NCBI GenBank assembly: GCA_020639095.1
Contig: JACKHH010000013.1
Span: forward strand, 1-64,000
Length of the DNA: 64,000 bases
Direction of reading: 5' to 3'
From: Phycisphaerales bacterium
Lineage (GTDB): Bacteria > Planctomycetota > Phycisphaerae > UBA1845
This document shows positions 50,092-59,213 of the stretch, in pieces. Within the stretch, counting starts at the first letter, position 1; each line of letters starts with the position of its first letter. Both the position numbers and the translations under genes were made by a program. The notes under the pieces were generated by a model. It saw only the letters and a list, made by a program, of their open reading frames with translations, was not told where the DNA came from and made no database searches.

Positions 50092-52592
50092 AGTTGAGGT
50101 TGGTCCTCTTGTTTAGCGGGTTTGGCAATTTGCTGGCGCAGGCGGATCGCGTCGAGATCGAACGGCGGTTCGAGTGGGCAGCTCTGCCCGAGAGCTGGTC
50201 CGCGCTGGCCATGCTCGCGCTGGTCGCGCTGCTGCTCTTCTTTGTGGTGTACATGTATCGCCACGAAGGGCGTGCGGGCGCGTCGCAGCGCGTGCGCGCG
50301 ATCATGGCGACGCTGCGCTGTGCCGTCGTACTCGTGATTGCCGCGATCTGGCTCGAACCGGTGCTCGCGACTTACCTGCACAGGCTGATCGATTCGTACA
50401 CCATCGTACTGGTGGATACGTCGTCGAGCATGGATCTTCAGGATCGCTATCGCCGAGCCGAGGATCTCGCGCGCGTGCGCGCGGTGGCACCCGATGCCGG
50501 CGAAAAGCCGGTGCGGCGCAGCCAACTCGTTGAAGACCTATTCGCGCAAGGCGATCATGCCTTGTTGCGCGAGTTGAGCGCGAACAACCGCGTCAGGGTG
50601 TTCACCTTCTCGGATCGACCGGCGGAGGTGTTCACGCTCCGCGCACAGCGCGAAGCCCCGGTTACAACGGACAAGGAAGCGAAAAGCGATTCTGCGCTCG
50701 TGCTCAATGCAAACGCGGTGGCGAATGCCCCGCTGCGTTTTCCGGCACAGGGCGCGGTCACCGACATCGGAACGGCTGTCCGCCGCGCGGTCGATTCGCT
50801 GGGCCGAGCGCCCATCGCGGGCGTCGTGCTGCTCACGGATGGCGAAATCAATCGCGGCGAATCGGTTGAAGCCATCGCGGACTTCGCCCGCGAGCGGCGA
50901 ATCGCGCTGCACGTGGTGGGCGTGGGCGATCCCGCCCCGCCGCACAACGTGCGCATGGCTGAGGTGATGGCCCCGGACAACGTCTTCGCGGACGACCCGT
51001 TTGCGATCGTCGCGCAGATCGCGTCCGAAGGGATGGCGGGCGAAACCGTGAACGTCGAGTTGATCGAGCGCCGCGCCGATGGTGACGACGAAGGCACGGT
51101 GGTCGCGACGAAGAGCGTCACACTGGGAACGGACGGATCGATCGAGCCGCTGAGCTTCGATCATCGCCAGAACGCGGTCGGGCGTTTCACCTATCGCGTA
51201 CACGTTCCGGTGGGCGAGACGGAGTCGGTCGCCGATGACAACAGCAAGCAGGTCACGGTCAACATCATCGAGAACAAGCTGCGCGTGCTGCTGGTCGCGG
51301 GCTCGCCGAGTTGGGATTACCGTTATCTTTCGCGGCTCCTGGAGCGCGACCGCACGTTCCAAACGAGTTGCTGGTTGCAGTCGGCTGATGTTGACGCGGT
51401 GCGCGACGGCAACGTGGTGATCGATCACCTGCCCGCGACAGCGGAGGAATTGTTTGAGTACGACGCGATCATCCTGCTCGACCCCGATCCGTTCGAACTC
51501 ACAGCCGATTGGGCGGAACTGGTCAGCGACCTGGTCACCGAGCACGGTGGGGGGCTCATCTACGAAGCCGCACGGCAGTTTTCCGCGAGTTTTCTGCGTG
51601 ATCCCGCGACCGAGCCGGTACGGCGCATCCTGCCGGTGACGTTCGACAACGACGCGGAGTTGATCCTCAACCAGATTGGGCATTACCAGCAGCAGGGTTA
51701 TCCGCTGGTGGTTCCGCCGACGGCTGCGGGCCATCCGATTCTCAAACTGCCGGTCGGTGACGATCAGCCTTTCAACTGGGCGGGCATTGGTGCCGTGTAT
51801 TGGCACCTGCCCGTGCTGCGGGAAAAACCGGTGGCGACCGTGCTCATGCGCCATGGCGATCCGCGGATGCAGAACGCGTACGGCGCGCACGTGCTCTTCG
51901 CGACGCAGTACGCGGGCGCGGGGCGGACCGCGTTTCTCGGATTCGACGGGACGTGGCGTTGGCGGAGTCAGAGCGAGACGATCTTCAACAAGTTCTGGGT
52001 GCAGACGATTCGCTATCTCGTCGAGGGCAAACTCGCGGGCGGCAATCGGCGCGGGACGATCCTCACCGATCTCGATACCTATCAACTCGGGGCTGCCGTT
52101 CAGGTGACGGCGCGACTCTTCGACCGTTCATTCAAACCGCTGCAACTTCCCGAAGTGACAGCCCAATACAAACTGGACGGCGAACCGCGCGAGTTGGTGT
52201 TGACGCGTAACAACGACAGGCCCGGGTGGTACGCGGGCAGCTTTGTCCCGCCGCGAACGGGGAGTTGCGAGCTGACGCTGCCGATCCCCGGTGATGACGT
52301 CGGCGAAGACGTCGCGCGGCGGGAGATTCAGATCGTGCGACCCAACCTGGAGATACTGAAGCCGCAGCTTGATCGCGAGGGTTTGCAACTGCTCGCGAAT
52401 GCTTCGCCGGACGGGCGCTACTACGATATCGATGAGGTGGCAGCGCTGCCGGCGGCCATTCCGGATCGACACGAATCGACGACGATCCGATCTCGGCCTG
52501 TGCCGCTCTGGGATGATTCCTGGGTGCTGGTTGTGCTCGTCGCGCTGCTCGCGGCGGAGTGGTCGATGCGAAAGGTGTTTCGGTTGTTGTAG
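50046..52592 (+). CDS. Large membrane protein with VWA and amidotransferase-like domains
   Basis: This protein of up to 848 aa has two N-terminal membrane helices (ALAMLALVALLLFFVVYMY and LRCAVVLVIAAIWLEPVLA). A VWA domain follows with LVDTSSSMD (D-x-S-x-S) and VVLLTDGEINRG. Then comes a beta-sandwich (~300-400), a class I amidotransferase-like fold (LRVLLVAGSPSWDYRYLSRLLERD, GGGLIYEAARQF) and a C-terminal helix. It looks like a longer cousin of the preceding gene and is probably a second MoxR client. The start is unclear: GTG 50046 would read through the hairpin repeat. TTGs at 50094 or 50109 (GAGG upstream of the latter) would give a normal hydrophobic start. Confidence 0.82.
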   Translation: MKRPPGQLHCSSAVAQLRLVLLFSGFGNLLAQADRVEIERRFEWAALPESWSALAMLALVALLLFFVVYMYRHEGRAGASQRVRAIMATLRCAVVLVIAAIWLEPVLATYLHRLIDSYTIVLVDTSSSMDLQDRYRRAEDLARVRAVAPDAGEKPVRRSQLVEDLFAQGDHALLRELSANNRVRVFTFSDRPAEVFTLRAQREAPVTTDKEAKSDSALVLNANAVANAPLRFPAQGAVTDIGTAVRRAVDSLGRAPIAGVVLLTDGEINRGESVEAIADFARERRIALHVVGVGDPAPPHNVRMAEVMAPDNVFADDPFAIVAQIASEGMAGETVNVELIERRADGDDEGTVVATKSVTLGTDGSIEPLSFDHRQNAVGRFTYRVHVPVGETESVADDNSKQVTVNIIENKLRVLLVAGSPSWDYRYLSRLLERDRTFQTSCWLQSADVDAVRDGNVVIDHLPATAEELFEYDAIILLDPDPFELTADWAELVSDLVTEHGGGLIYEAARQFSASFLRDPATEPVRRILPVTFDNDAELILNQIGHYQQQGYPLVVPPTAAGHPILKLPVGDDQPFNWAGIGAVYWHLPVLREKPVATVLMRHGDPRMQNAYGAHVLFATQYAGAGRTAFLGFDGTWRWRSQSETIFNKFWVQTIRYLVEGKLAGGNRRGTILTDLDTYQLGAAVQVTARLFDRSFKPLQLPEVTAQYKLDGEPRELVLTRNNDRPGWYAGSFVPPRTGSCELTLPIPGDDVGEDVARREIQIVRPNLEILKPQLDREGLQLLANASPDGRYYDIDEVAALPAAIPDRHESTTIRSRPVPLWDDSWVLVVLVALLAAEWSMRKVFRLL

Positions 52593-52660
52593 GTTGGGTC
52601 TCTGGTTTGTCGGAAGAGTCTTGGTGGATTGGGCGATTGTACTGCATTGCCCTCCCCCTG

Positions 52661-52679
52661 CCCCTCCCGGAGGGAGGGG
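52661..52679 (+). terminator. GC hairpin with T-run inside the operon
   Basis: CCCCTCCC-GGA-GGGAGGGG followed by GGTTTTCCTT, 69 bases after the 50046 gene stop and 25 before the next start. It could terminate or attenuate transcription between upstream and downstream halves of the chain. Confidence 0.5.
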
Positions 52680-52703
52680 GGTTTTCCTTGATGTTGGTTA
52701 TTG

Positions 52704-54806
52704 ATGGCGCACGTTGAGTTTGAACAGCACGTTCGGCAGCCTTTGGAGCGCTTATCGCGCCGGCTACGGAGTCTGCGCGCGGCGCAGGGCGCCAGCGTGG
52801 TGGCCATCGTTGCGCTCGTGCTCTTTTTCTGCCAGCTCGTTCTCGACTGGTGGTTGCGGCTTCGCCTCGATATGCGCGCGGTTCTGCTGCTGGTGGTGCT
52901 GACTGGTTGTGGCTGGTCGCTTTGGCGCTTTGCGCTTGCGCCGCTGCGCCTGCGCTTTGGGGCGCGCGAGATGGCGCTCGCGGTGGAACGGCGGCATCCG
53001 CAGCTTAACGCGGTGCTGCTGTCCGCGCTCGATTTTGATGCCGGTGACGTGGGTGACGCGTCGGCGAACTCACCCGATCTGGTCGAATCGGTGATCGCGG
53101 ATGCAACGGGGGCGGCGCGCGATGTCGCGTTCGACGAGTTGATCGACACGCGACCTGGACGGCGCGCGGTGATTCGGATCATGGGCGTGCTGGCGGTGGT
53201 GGTTTTCGCCTTCGCGGCTGCTCCGCAGTCGATGGGCATTTGGGTCGATCGCAACCTGCTGCTTCGCGAGGTCTCCTGGCCGCAGCGGAGCGAGTTGATT
53301 GTCGAGGTTCCGGAGGACGGTGTGATTCACGGCGCGATCGGTGACGATCTCGACATTCGCGCGCACGTTCCGCCGGCATACGAGGTACCACGTCAGGTCG
53401 AGATCATCTACGAAACGAAGTCGGGCGCGACGGGCAGAGAGACGATGACCGGGGTGGGCGAACGCGGTTTTCGCGTGACTTTTCCGCGGGTACGCGAGGA
53501 TTTCACGTTCTACCTGGTGGGCAATGACGACGTGACCGAACGCTACGCGGTACACTTGAGCGAACGGCCCAGGATTGAATCCGCGGAGATTACCATCGAA
53601 CCCGCGAGCTATACGGGGCTGCCGGCACAGACGCTTCCCGATGGCCAGCGGGTCGCGGAGTTGTACCCGGGCGGATCGTTGACGATTCGCGCGACGGCAT
53701 CAAAACCACTCACGGAGGCTGTGCTGCGTACTGAGCGCGCGGTGGTCGCAACGCTCGACGTGAATGAGCGCGCCCTGGAGGCGCGGATCACGCCGATGGA
53801 GTCGCAGACGTATCACTTCGAGCTGCGCGACGCTGACGGTTTGGCGAACATGCGACCCGCCCGGTTCAGCGCCCGCCTGCTCGAGGATCGCGCCCCCAAG
53901 GTGCGGATGCACGCCGCCAACGTGGGCAACCTCGTCACCGCCCGCGCGGTGCTCCCGCTTGAACTCTCATTCGCGGACGAATTGGGACTGGCGGAAGCGG
54001 TGCTGATTTACAAGCACTCGGGGGCGGAAGGCGCGTCCAGCGCATTGCCGCTTGAAGGTTTTTCACCCGGGGCGCGGGAGTTCGACGTCGCACGACAGTG
54101 GAGCGTCGCGGAGGCGGGGGCTGCGGTGGGCGACGAGGTGACACTGATCGCCCGCGGGCAGGATTTCAACAACGTCACCGGTCCCGGCATTGGGGAATCC
54201 ACTACGCTGACGTTTCGCGTGGCCGAGGATGATGAACTGCTCGCGGATTTCCATCGCCGCGAACAGGAGTATCGCCGGCAGTTCGATCGCCTGGTCGACA
54301 GTCAGGACCGCTTGCGGCGGCAACTGCTCAGTTTGCTCAGCAAGGCGAACGAAGCCAATGTGCGCAAGGATCTCGAACTCACGCTCGCGCCGCTGGAGCG
54401 CCGGCAGCGGCAGATCATGTCGCAGGTGAACGTGGTGCGGCAGCAGTTTGAGCAGATTCTCGCGGAGATGGCGATCAACCGGCTCGACGATGACGAGGTG
54501 CGTCACCGCATGCGTGATGGGATCATTGACCCGCTGGAGCGTTTGGGCACGCGGGAGATGTCGGATGCAGCCGATCAGCTTCGCAGGCTGGGTCGGGAAC
54601 GGACCATGGCCGGGGCACAGGCGGTGGACCCGGTGCAAGCCGATATTACCGAGAAGATGCGCCAGGTGCGGGATAACATGTTGAAATGGGAGGGGTACCA
54701 GGAAACGGTGAGCATGCTGCGGGAGATTCTGCGGTTGCAGCGCGAGGTGAACGAGGAGACGCGCGAGGAACTGGAGCACAGCGGCAACGAGTTCTTCGAG
54801 GATTGA
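52704..54806 (+). CDS. DUF4175-like large membrane-anchored protein
   Basis: This is a 700-aa protein with two N-terminal helices (ASVVAIVALVLFFCQLVLDWW, MRAVLLLVVLTGCGWSLW) and a third near residue 160 (IRIMGVLAVVVFAFAAA). Long extracytoplasmic beta-rich domains follow, then a C-terminal coiled coil (DLELTLAPLERRQRQIMSQV). The layout resembles DUF4175 proteins that accompany MoxR-VWA loci. No enzymatic motif was seen. ATG 52704 (a TTG precedes it by one codon). The stop shares a base with the next ATG (TGATG). Confidence 0.75.
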   Translation: MAHVEFEQHVRQPLERLSRRLRSLRAAQGASVVAIVALVLFFCQLVLDWWLRLRLDMRAVLLLVVLTGCGWSLWRFALAPLRLRFGAREMALAVERRHPQLNAVLLSALDFDAGDVGDASANSPDLVESVIADATGAARDVAFDELIDTRPGRRAVIRIMGVLAVVVFAFAAAPQSMGIWVDRNLLLREVSWPQRSELIVEVPEDGVIHGAIGDDLDIRAHVPPAYEVPRQVEIIYETKSGATGRETMTGVGERGFRVTFPRVREDFTFYLVGNDDVTERYAVHLSERPRIESAEITIEPASYTGLPAQTLPDGQRVAELYPGGSLTIRATASKPLTEAVLRTERAVVATLDVNERALEARITPMESQTYHFELRDADGLANMRPARFSARLLEDRAPKVRMHAANVGNLVTARAVLPLELSFADELGLAEAVLIYKHSGAEGASSALPLEGFSPGAREFDVARQWSVAEAGAAVGDEVTLIARGQDFNNVTGPGIGESTTLTFRVAEDDELLADFHRREQEYRRQFDRLVDSQDRLRRQLLSLLSKANEANVRKDLELTLAPLERRQRQIMSQVNVVRQQFEQILAEMAINRLDDDEVRHRMRDGIIDPLERLGTREMSDAADQLRRLGRERTMAGAQAVDPVQADITEKMRQVRDNMLKWEGYQETVSMLREILRLQREVNEETREELEHSGNEFFED

Positions 54807-56818
54807 TGATGACGACGCGAACGCGGAAAGCGTGTGGCTGGTGGGCGTGTTGGGTATCCCCTGCGCTGCTGGCGATCGTGTGCGCGCCGCGCGTCTGGGC
54901 GCAGGCTGAGGAGGAGACGCCGCCGGTCAACGCGCTGGCGATCAAACAGCAGATGGTGCTCGATCGCCTGGCCCGGCTTGAGGATCACATGTTCCGTTTG
55001 CGCGAGAAGTTGGCGCAGTCGGAGCCGGAGAATGCGCGCAAGCTGGGGGCGGCGCTGGAACGCGCGGGAAAGCTCGATGTGAAAGCGCGGATCGCCGCGC
55101 TGACGGAGGCGCTCAATTCCGTCGGCGGACTGGATCGTTCGATGGATCAGCAGCAGGAACTGCTCGTCGACATGGAGTCGATTCTGAACGTGCTGCTGGA
55201 TCGCGATCCGAACGATGCGCGGCGGCGCGCGGAGTTGCAACGCCTCGCGGAGGTGAAAGAGAATCTCGACAAGCTTCTGCAAGCGCAAATGCAAGAGCGG
55301 CAGGCTGCGGCGCGACGCGTGCAAGCGGAACGTCTGGGCCGGCAGATCGACGAAGCTGCCGAGCAGCTCGGGCGGTTGGAAAAGGCGCAAACCGACCTCG
55401 CGGAACGAACCGCGAAGAACGAATCGGGCGAAAACGCTGAGGCCCAATCGGCTGAGCAGAAGCAACTCGCGGAACAGGCAGAGCGCCTCGAACGCGATCT
55501 CAAGCGCATGGCGCAGCGGCAGGAGGAGTTGAACAGCGATCCGCCCGGAGGGGATAAATCCAAGCAAACGGGCGACGAGTCGAAGGGCGAATCGAGCGAG
55601 AAGCAGGACGGCGCTCCGCTGAATGATGCCGCGAAGCAGATGGGCGAAAGCGCTGACGACATGCAGAAAGCCGCGGCGCAGCAGGAAGCGGGCGAGCCGC
55701 AATCCGCGCACGAAAAGCAGGAGGATGCGCTGGAGAAGATTCGCCGCGCCATTCATCGACTCGAAGAAGCGAAGAAGCAGCTTGAGAAGGAAACTGAGTC
55801 GTCAGCGAACGGCGACAAGCAGCGGCGCATCGCCGAGGACGCGAGCAAACTCTCGCAGAAAATGCAGCCCAAAGGCTCCGACAATCAAAGCGGCGATTCG
55901 CAGAAACAACCAGGTCAGCCCAAGGGCGGTGATCAGAAGGGCGATCAGCAGCAGGGGGATCAGTCGCGACAGAATCAGCAACAACCGCAGCAGCAACAGC
56001 AACCGACACCGGGCCAGGAGAACGTAGAGCGCGCGCAGCAGCACATGCAGGATGCCGCCGACGATCTCGACAAACAGAACACGCCGGACGCGATCCAGGA
56101 GCAGGACAAAGCCCTCGACGAGTTGGAACGGGCCAAGCGCGAACTTGAAGAAACCCTCAAGCAACTCCGCAAGGAGGAGCAGGAGGAGATGCTCGCGAGT
56201 CTGGAGGCCCGGCTGACCGAGATGCTCGCGGAGCAGGTGGCGATTCGCGACGCGACCGCGCCGCTTGCGGAACTCGGCGAAGAGAACTTCACGCGCACCG
56301 AGACGTTGCAATGCGCCGAACTCGCGGAGCGGCAGAGCGGCGTTGCAGAGGCTGCGGATATGTGCGTGCGGCTGCTCGAAGAGGATGGAACGACGGTTGT
56401 CTTTCCCAACATGATGCAGCAGCTTGCGGATGACATGCGGCTCATTGCCGATCGTCTCGCGCAGGTGAAGGTGAATGCGCTGACCGTGAGCATGGAATCC
56501 GACGCGCACGCGACGCTGGCGGAACTGCTCGACGCGCTCAAAAAGCTGCGCGAGAAGCTGAAGGAGCAGAAGCAGCAGCAGGCTGGGGGCGGTGGCGGCA
56601 TGTCCGGCGGCGACGGGCCGCTGGTGCCCACGTCCGCCGAACTCAAGCTGCTCAAGAGTTCGCAGCAACGTATCAACCGGCAGACGGCAACCGCACTGGA
56701 GGCGGAGGACGAAAGCGAATCGACAGAGCTGCTTTCGCGGGCGGCGGGTCAGCAGGCGGAACTCGTCGAGATGGCCAAGGAGATGCAGCAGCGGGCGGAG
56801 AAGGGGATGGGGCCATGA
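54806..56818 (+). CDS. Exported coiled-coil protein, Gln-rich, 670 aa
   Basis: The start MMTTRTRKACGWW overlaps the previous stop, giving a signal peptide (WVSPALLAIVCAPRVWAQ). The mature protein is almost wholly helical and charged (KQQMVLDRLARLEDHMFRLR, QLGRLEKAQTDLAERT). A Gln/Gly/Asp-rich low-complexity tract (QQQPQQQQQPTPGQ region, ~385-410) interrupts it, then more coiled coil. No catalytic motif was seen. It probably forms a periplasmic rod or partner of the DUF4175-like protein, whose C-terminus is also coiled. Low complexity makes homology searches unreliable. Confidence 0.78.
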   Translation: MMTTRTRKACGWWACWVSPALLAIVCAPRVWAQAEEETPPVNALAIKQQMVLDRLARLEDHMFRLREKLAQSEPENARKLGAALERAGKLDVKARIAALTEALNSVGGLDRSMDQQQELLVDMESILNVLLDRDPNDARRRAELQRLAEVKENLDKLLQAQMQERQAAARRVQAERLGRQIDEAAEQLGRLEKAQTDLAERTAKNESGENAEAQSAEQKQLAEQAERLERDLKRMAQRQEELNSDPPGGDKSKQTGDESKGESSEKQDGAPLNDAAKQMGESADDMQKAAAQQEAGEPQSAHEKQEDALEKIRRAIHRLEEAKKQLEKETESSANGDKQRRIAEDASKLSQKMQPKGSDNQSGDSQKQPGQPKGGDQKGDQQQGDQSRQNQQQPQQQQQPTPGQENVERAQQHMQDAADDLDKQNTPDAIQEQDKALDELERAKRELEETLKQLRKEEQEEMLASLEARLTEMLAEQVAIRDATAPLAELGEENFTRTETLQCAELAERQSGVAEAADMCVRLLEEDGTTVVFPNMMQQLADDMRLIADRLAQVKVNALTVSMESDAHATLAELLDALKKLREKLKEQKQQQAGGGGGMSGGDGPLVPTSAELKLLKSSQQRINRQTATALEAEDESESTELLSRAAGQQAELVEMAKEMQQRAEKGMGP

Positions 56819-57969
56819 TGCGTGCGAGTTGTGGACAGTTCTGGCAGACGAGCAAAGCATCCCGGTTGGTGCGTTTGCTTAGTTGTCCGCTCCCTTACAG
56901 TCGCGGCTCGGTTTTGGCCTCCTGCTACGGGTGCGGAATCCTTGTTCTTGCGTTCGTCCTGTTGTGGCCGGCGGCGGTTGCGCGGGGGGAAGCGCGGAAT
57001 GATGTGTTGTTTGGTCGGTTGGCGCGGCATGTGCATGAAGCTGACGGACTCGATGACAAAGCGCGAGCAATCATCATGCAGGCGCTTTCCGAGCGCGATG
57101 CCGACAGCGATGACGAGTCGTTGCTGATCGAGGCGCTGGCGCTGCTCTCCGCGGATTTCCGCGACGGGCTGGATGCGTACGACGATGACGACTACGCCGC
57201 GAGCATCGCAGCCATGGAGAAAATCGCGGACAGCGACGATCTTTTCCTGCGTTACAACGCGCGGTCGTACGTCGCGAAGGCGCTGGTTCATGCGGACCGG
57301 CTTCTGGAGGCGCAGACGAAGATCGAGAACATCCTCGACGACGCGGACACGTTCGCGACGTATTGCCTCGATGAGGCTGAGCTGGTCTATATGCTGGGCT
57401 ACTGTCAGGTGCAGAACCTGGCGCACGACGATGCCCGGATCACGCTTGAAGGCTTTCTTCGCGAATTTCCCAATGCGTCACCCCGGCTTGTGGTGACCGC
57501 GAAGCAGATGCTCGCGGAACTCGCGCGGCGCGTGCCCGAGAGCATGGGCGAGGTCGCGGACCTGATGAACTTTTCGCAGCAGCGTTTGCTCGCGGGCGAT
57601 CCGGGCGAACGCACGCGCGGCACGCAGGACCGTATCATCGAGCTGCTCGACAAGCTGATCGAGGAGGTCGAGGATCAGGAGCAAAGTTCATCGCAATCCT
57701 CACAGCAACAGCAAAACCAGAATCGCTCGCAACGACAACAGCAGCAACAAAGCGAACCGCAAGGCCCCATGCCCGAGTCCAAAACCACGCCGGGCTCGCC
57801 CGGCGGTGGCGATAAGCTGCCCGGCCGGCAGGTGAATCCCGGCGACGCGTGGGGCGCGATGCCCGCTGCCGATCGCGAGAAGATCCTGCAAGTGCTGCGT
57901 GATCGCTTCCCCGGCAGGTATCGTGCACTGGTCGAGCAGTATTACGAATCCTTGGCGGAGCAGCCATGA
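56815..57969 (+). CDS. Exported TPR-like protein with Gln-rich linker
   Basis: This protein of up to 384 aa has a hydrophobic leader (GILVLAFVLLWPAAVARGEA) that follows an odd 40-residue N-terminus, part of which (CPLPYSRGSVLA) is encoded by repeat B. The body has helical repeats (DDYAASIAAMEKIADSDDLF, ALVHADRLLEAQTKIENIL), then a Ser/Gln tract, and a conserved end (AWGAMPAADREKILQVLRDR, FPGRYRALVEQYYESLAE). That end recurs in planctomycete proteins of this locus type. The true start may be downstream of the repeat. ATG overlaps the previous stop (ATGATG) and its stop overlaps the next ATG. Confidence 0.76.
   Translation: MMRASCGQFWQTSKASRLVRLLSCPLPYSRGSVLASCYGCGILVLAFVLLWPAAVARGEARNDVLFGRLARHVHEADGLDDKARAIIMQALSERDADSDDESLLIEALALLSADFRDGLDAYDDDDYAASIAAMEKIADSDDLFLRYNARSYVAKALVHADRLLEAQTKIENILDDADTFATYCLDEAELVYMLGYCQVQNLAHDDARITLEGFLREFPNASPRLVVTAKQMLAELARRVPESMGEVADLMNFSQQRLLAGDPGERTRGTQDRIIELLDKLIEEVEDQEQSSSQSSQQQQNQNRSQRQQQQQSEPQGPMPESKTTPGSPGGGDKLPGRQVNPGDAWGAMPAADREKILQVLRDRFPGRYRALVEQYYESLAEQP
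56887..56917 (+). repeat. Interspersed repeat B, copy 4, inside a coding sequence
   Basis: Core CTCCCTTACAGTCGCGG followed by CTCGGTTTTGG, read in frame as PLPYSRGSVL in the N-terminus of the TPR-like gene. Confidence 0.85.
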
Positions 57970-59177
57970 CGCGATCAGCCGTTCGACAACTCGGAATCAT
58001 GACGCTCGCTATCACCGCGTTCTGCGGCGCGGCGCGCGGTGAACGCGTGATGGTGACCGCGCTGGATGGCGCGGAACGCACCGGCGAACTTACCGGGCTG
58101 ACGAATCGCGAAGTGACGGTGCAAACGGGCGAAACGGCTGACACGCTCGCGCTGGATGACGTGGCGGAGATCACGTTCGCGGATCAGGTTACGCGGCGCA
58201 CGCACTTCGGCGCGTGTACGTTTCTCTTGGCGGATGGCGGGAAACTGAGTGGCACGCTGGAGGACGGCGGGCCGGGACAGCTCGCCGCACGAACCGCGCT
58301 CGGGGGAGGATTGGCTTTACCTTATGAACACCTCGCGGGCATCCGCATGAGCGGGCCGGACGAAGCCGCCGCCCTGTTCGATGAGGCGCTGGCGAACCGC
58401 CTCGCGGGCAAGGATGTGCTCATCGCGCTGGGCGACAACGGCCCGAACGCGCTGCGCGGCACGCTGAACACGTTGAACCCCGAGGAGGGTGAGTTCACTT
58501 TCGCGGGCAAGACCCGGCGATTTCGCACCAGCAAAGTGTATGGCGTGGTGTTCGCGGGCGGAGTGGCCAACTCGGCCACGGGAATGGTCACCATCACGCT
58601 GACGAACGGCGAAAGCTTCACCGGAAACAACCCCGCATTGCGGAAAAACACGCTCACGTTCACTGCTTCCTTCGGCGCGGATTTGGAAATCCCGCTGGAG
58701 AACGTGCGTCGCCTACAACTCCGCAGCCCGCGCGTGGTCTATCTTGGCGATCGGGAGCCGAAGGCTGAGACGAGCGAAGGCATGCTGTATACCGATTGGC
58801 TGGTGCGCAAGAACCGCAACGTATTCAACCAGCCGATCGTGCTTGGCGGGCGCACATACGAGCACGGGCTCGGCGTGCACGCCCGCGCGACACTGACCTA
58901 CGCGCTCGCGGGCGCATACGAAACGTTCGCAGCCACCGTGGGCATCGATGACGCGGTGCGGCCTGGCGGGCACGTGAATTTCGTCATCATTGGCGACGGC
59001 AAGCGGTTGTACGAGACCGGCCCGCTCACCGGTAGCGATCCGCCGCGACCCGTGCGCGTGGACGTGTCGGGCGTCGGCGAGCTTCGCCTTGCGGTAGACA
59101 TCGCAGCCGATGGTGACGTTGGCGACTGGGCGGACTGGGCGGACGCGCGCGTGATCCTCCCACAGGTAAACCCTTAG
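57966..59177 (+). CDS. Exported NPCBM-domain protein
   Basis: This is a 403-aa protein with a signal peptide (LGIMTLAITAFCGAARG). The first ~250 residues are repeated beta units (VTALDGAERTGELTGL, FLLADGGKLSGTLEDG, VTITLTNGESFTGNNP), each with a Gly-Glu-Leu/Lys-Leu core. The C-terminus is an NPCBM/NEW2 carbohydrate-binding module (YEHGLGVHARATLTYAL, FAATVGIDDAV, RLAVDIAADGDVGDWADW). It probably binds surface polysaccharide. ATGA overlap with the upstream gene. Confidence 0.85.
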   Translation: MTRSAVRQLGIMTLAITAFCGAARGERVMVTALDGAERTGELTGLTNREVTVQTGETADTLALDDVAEITFADQVTRRTHFGACTFLLADGGKLSGTLEDGGPGQLAARTALGGGLALPYEHLAGIRMSGPDEAAALFDEALANRLAGKDVLIALGDNGPNALRGTLNTLNPEEGEFTFAGKTRRFRTSKVYGVVFAGGVANSATGMVTITLTNGESFTGNNPALRKNTLTFTASFGADLEIPLENVRRLQLRSPRVVYLGDREPKAETSEGMLYTDWLVRKNRNVFNQPIVLGGRTYEHGLGVHARATLTYALAGAYETFAATVGIDDAVRPGGHVNFVIIGDGKRLYETGPLTGSDPPRPVRVDVSGVGELRLAVDIAADGDVGDWADWADARVILPQVNP

Positions 59178-59213
59178 GCGCCGTGCATTCACACAGATAA
59201 GCTGACGAGAGCA

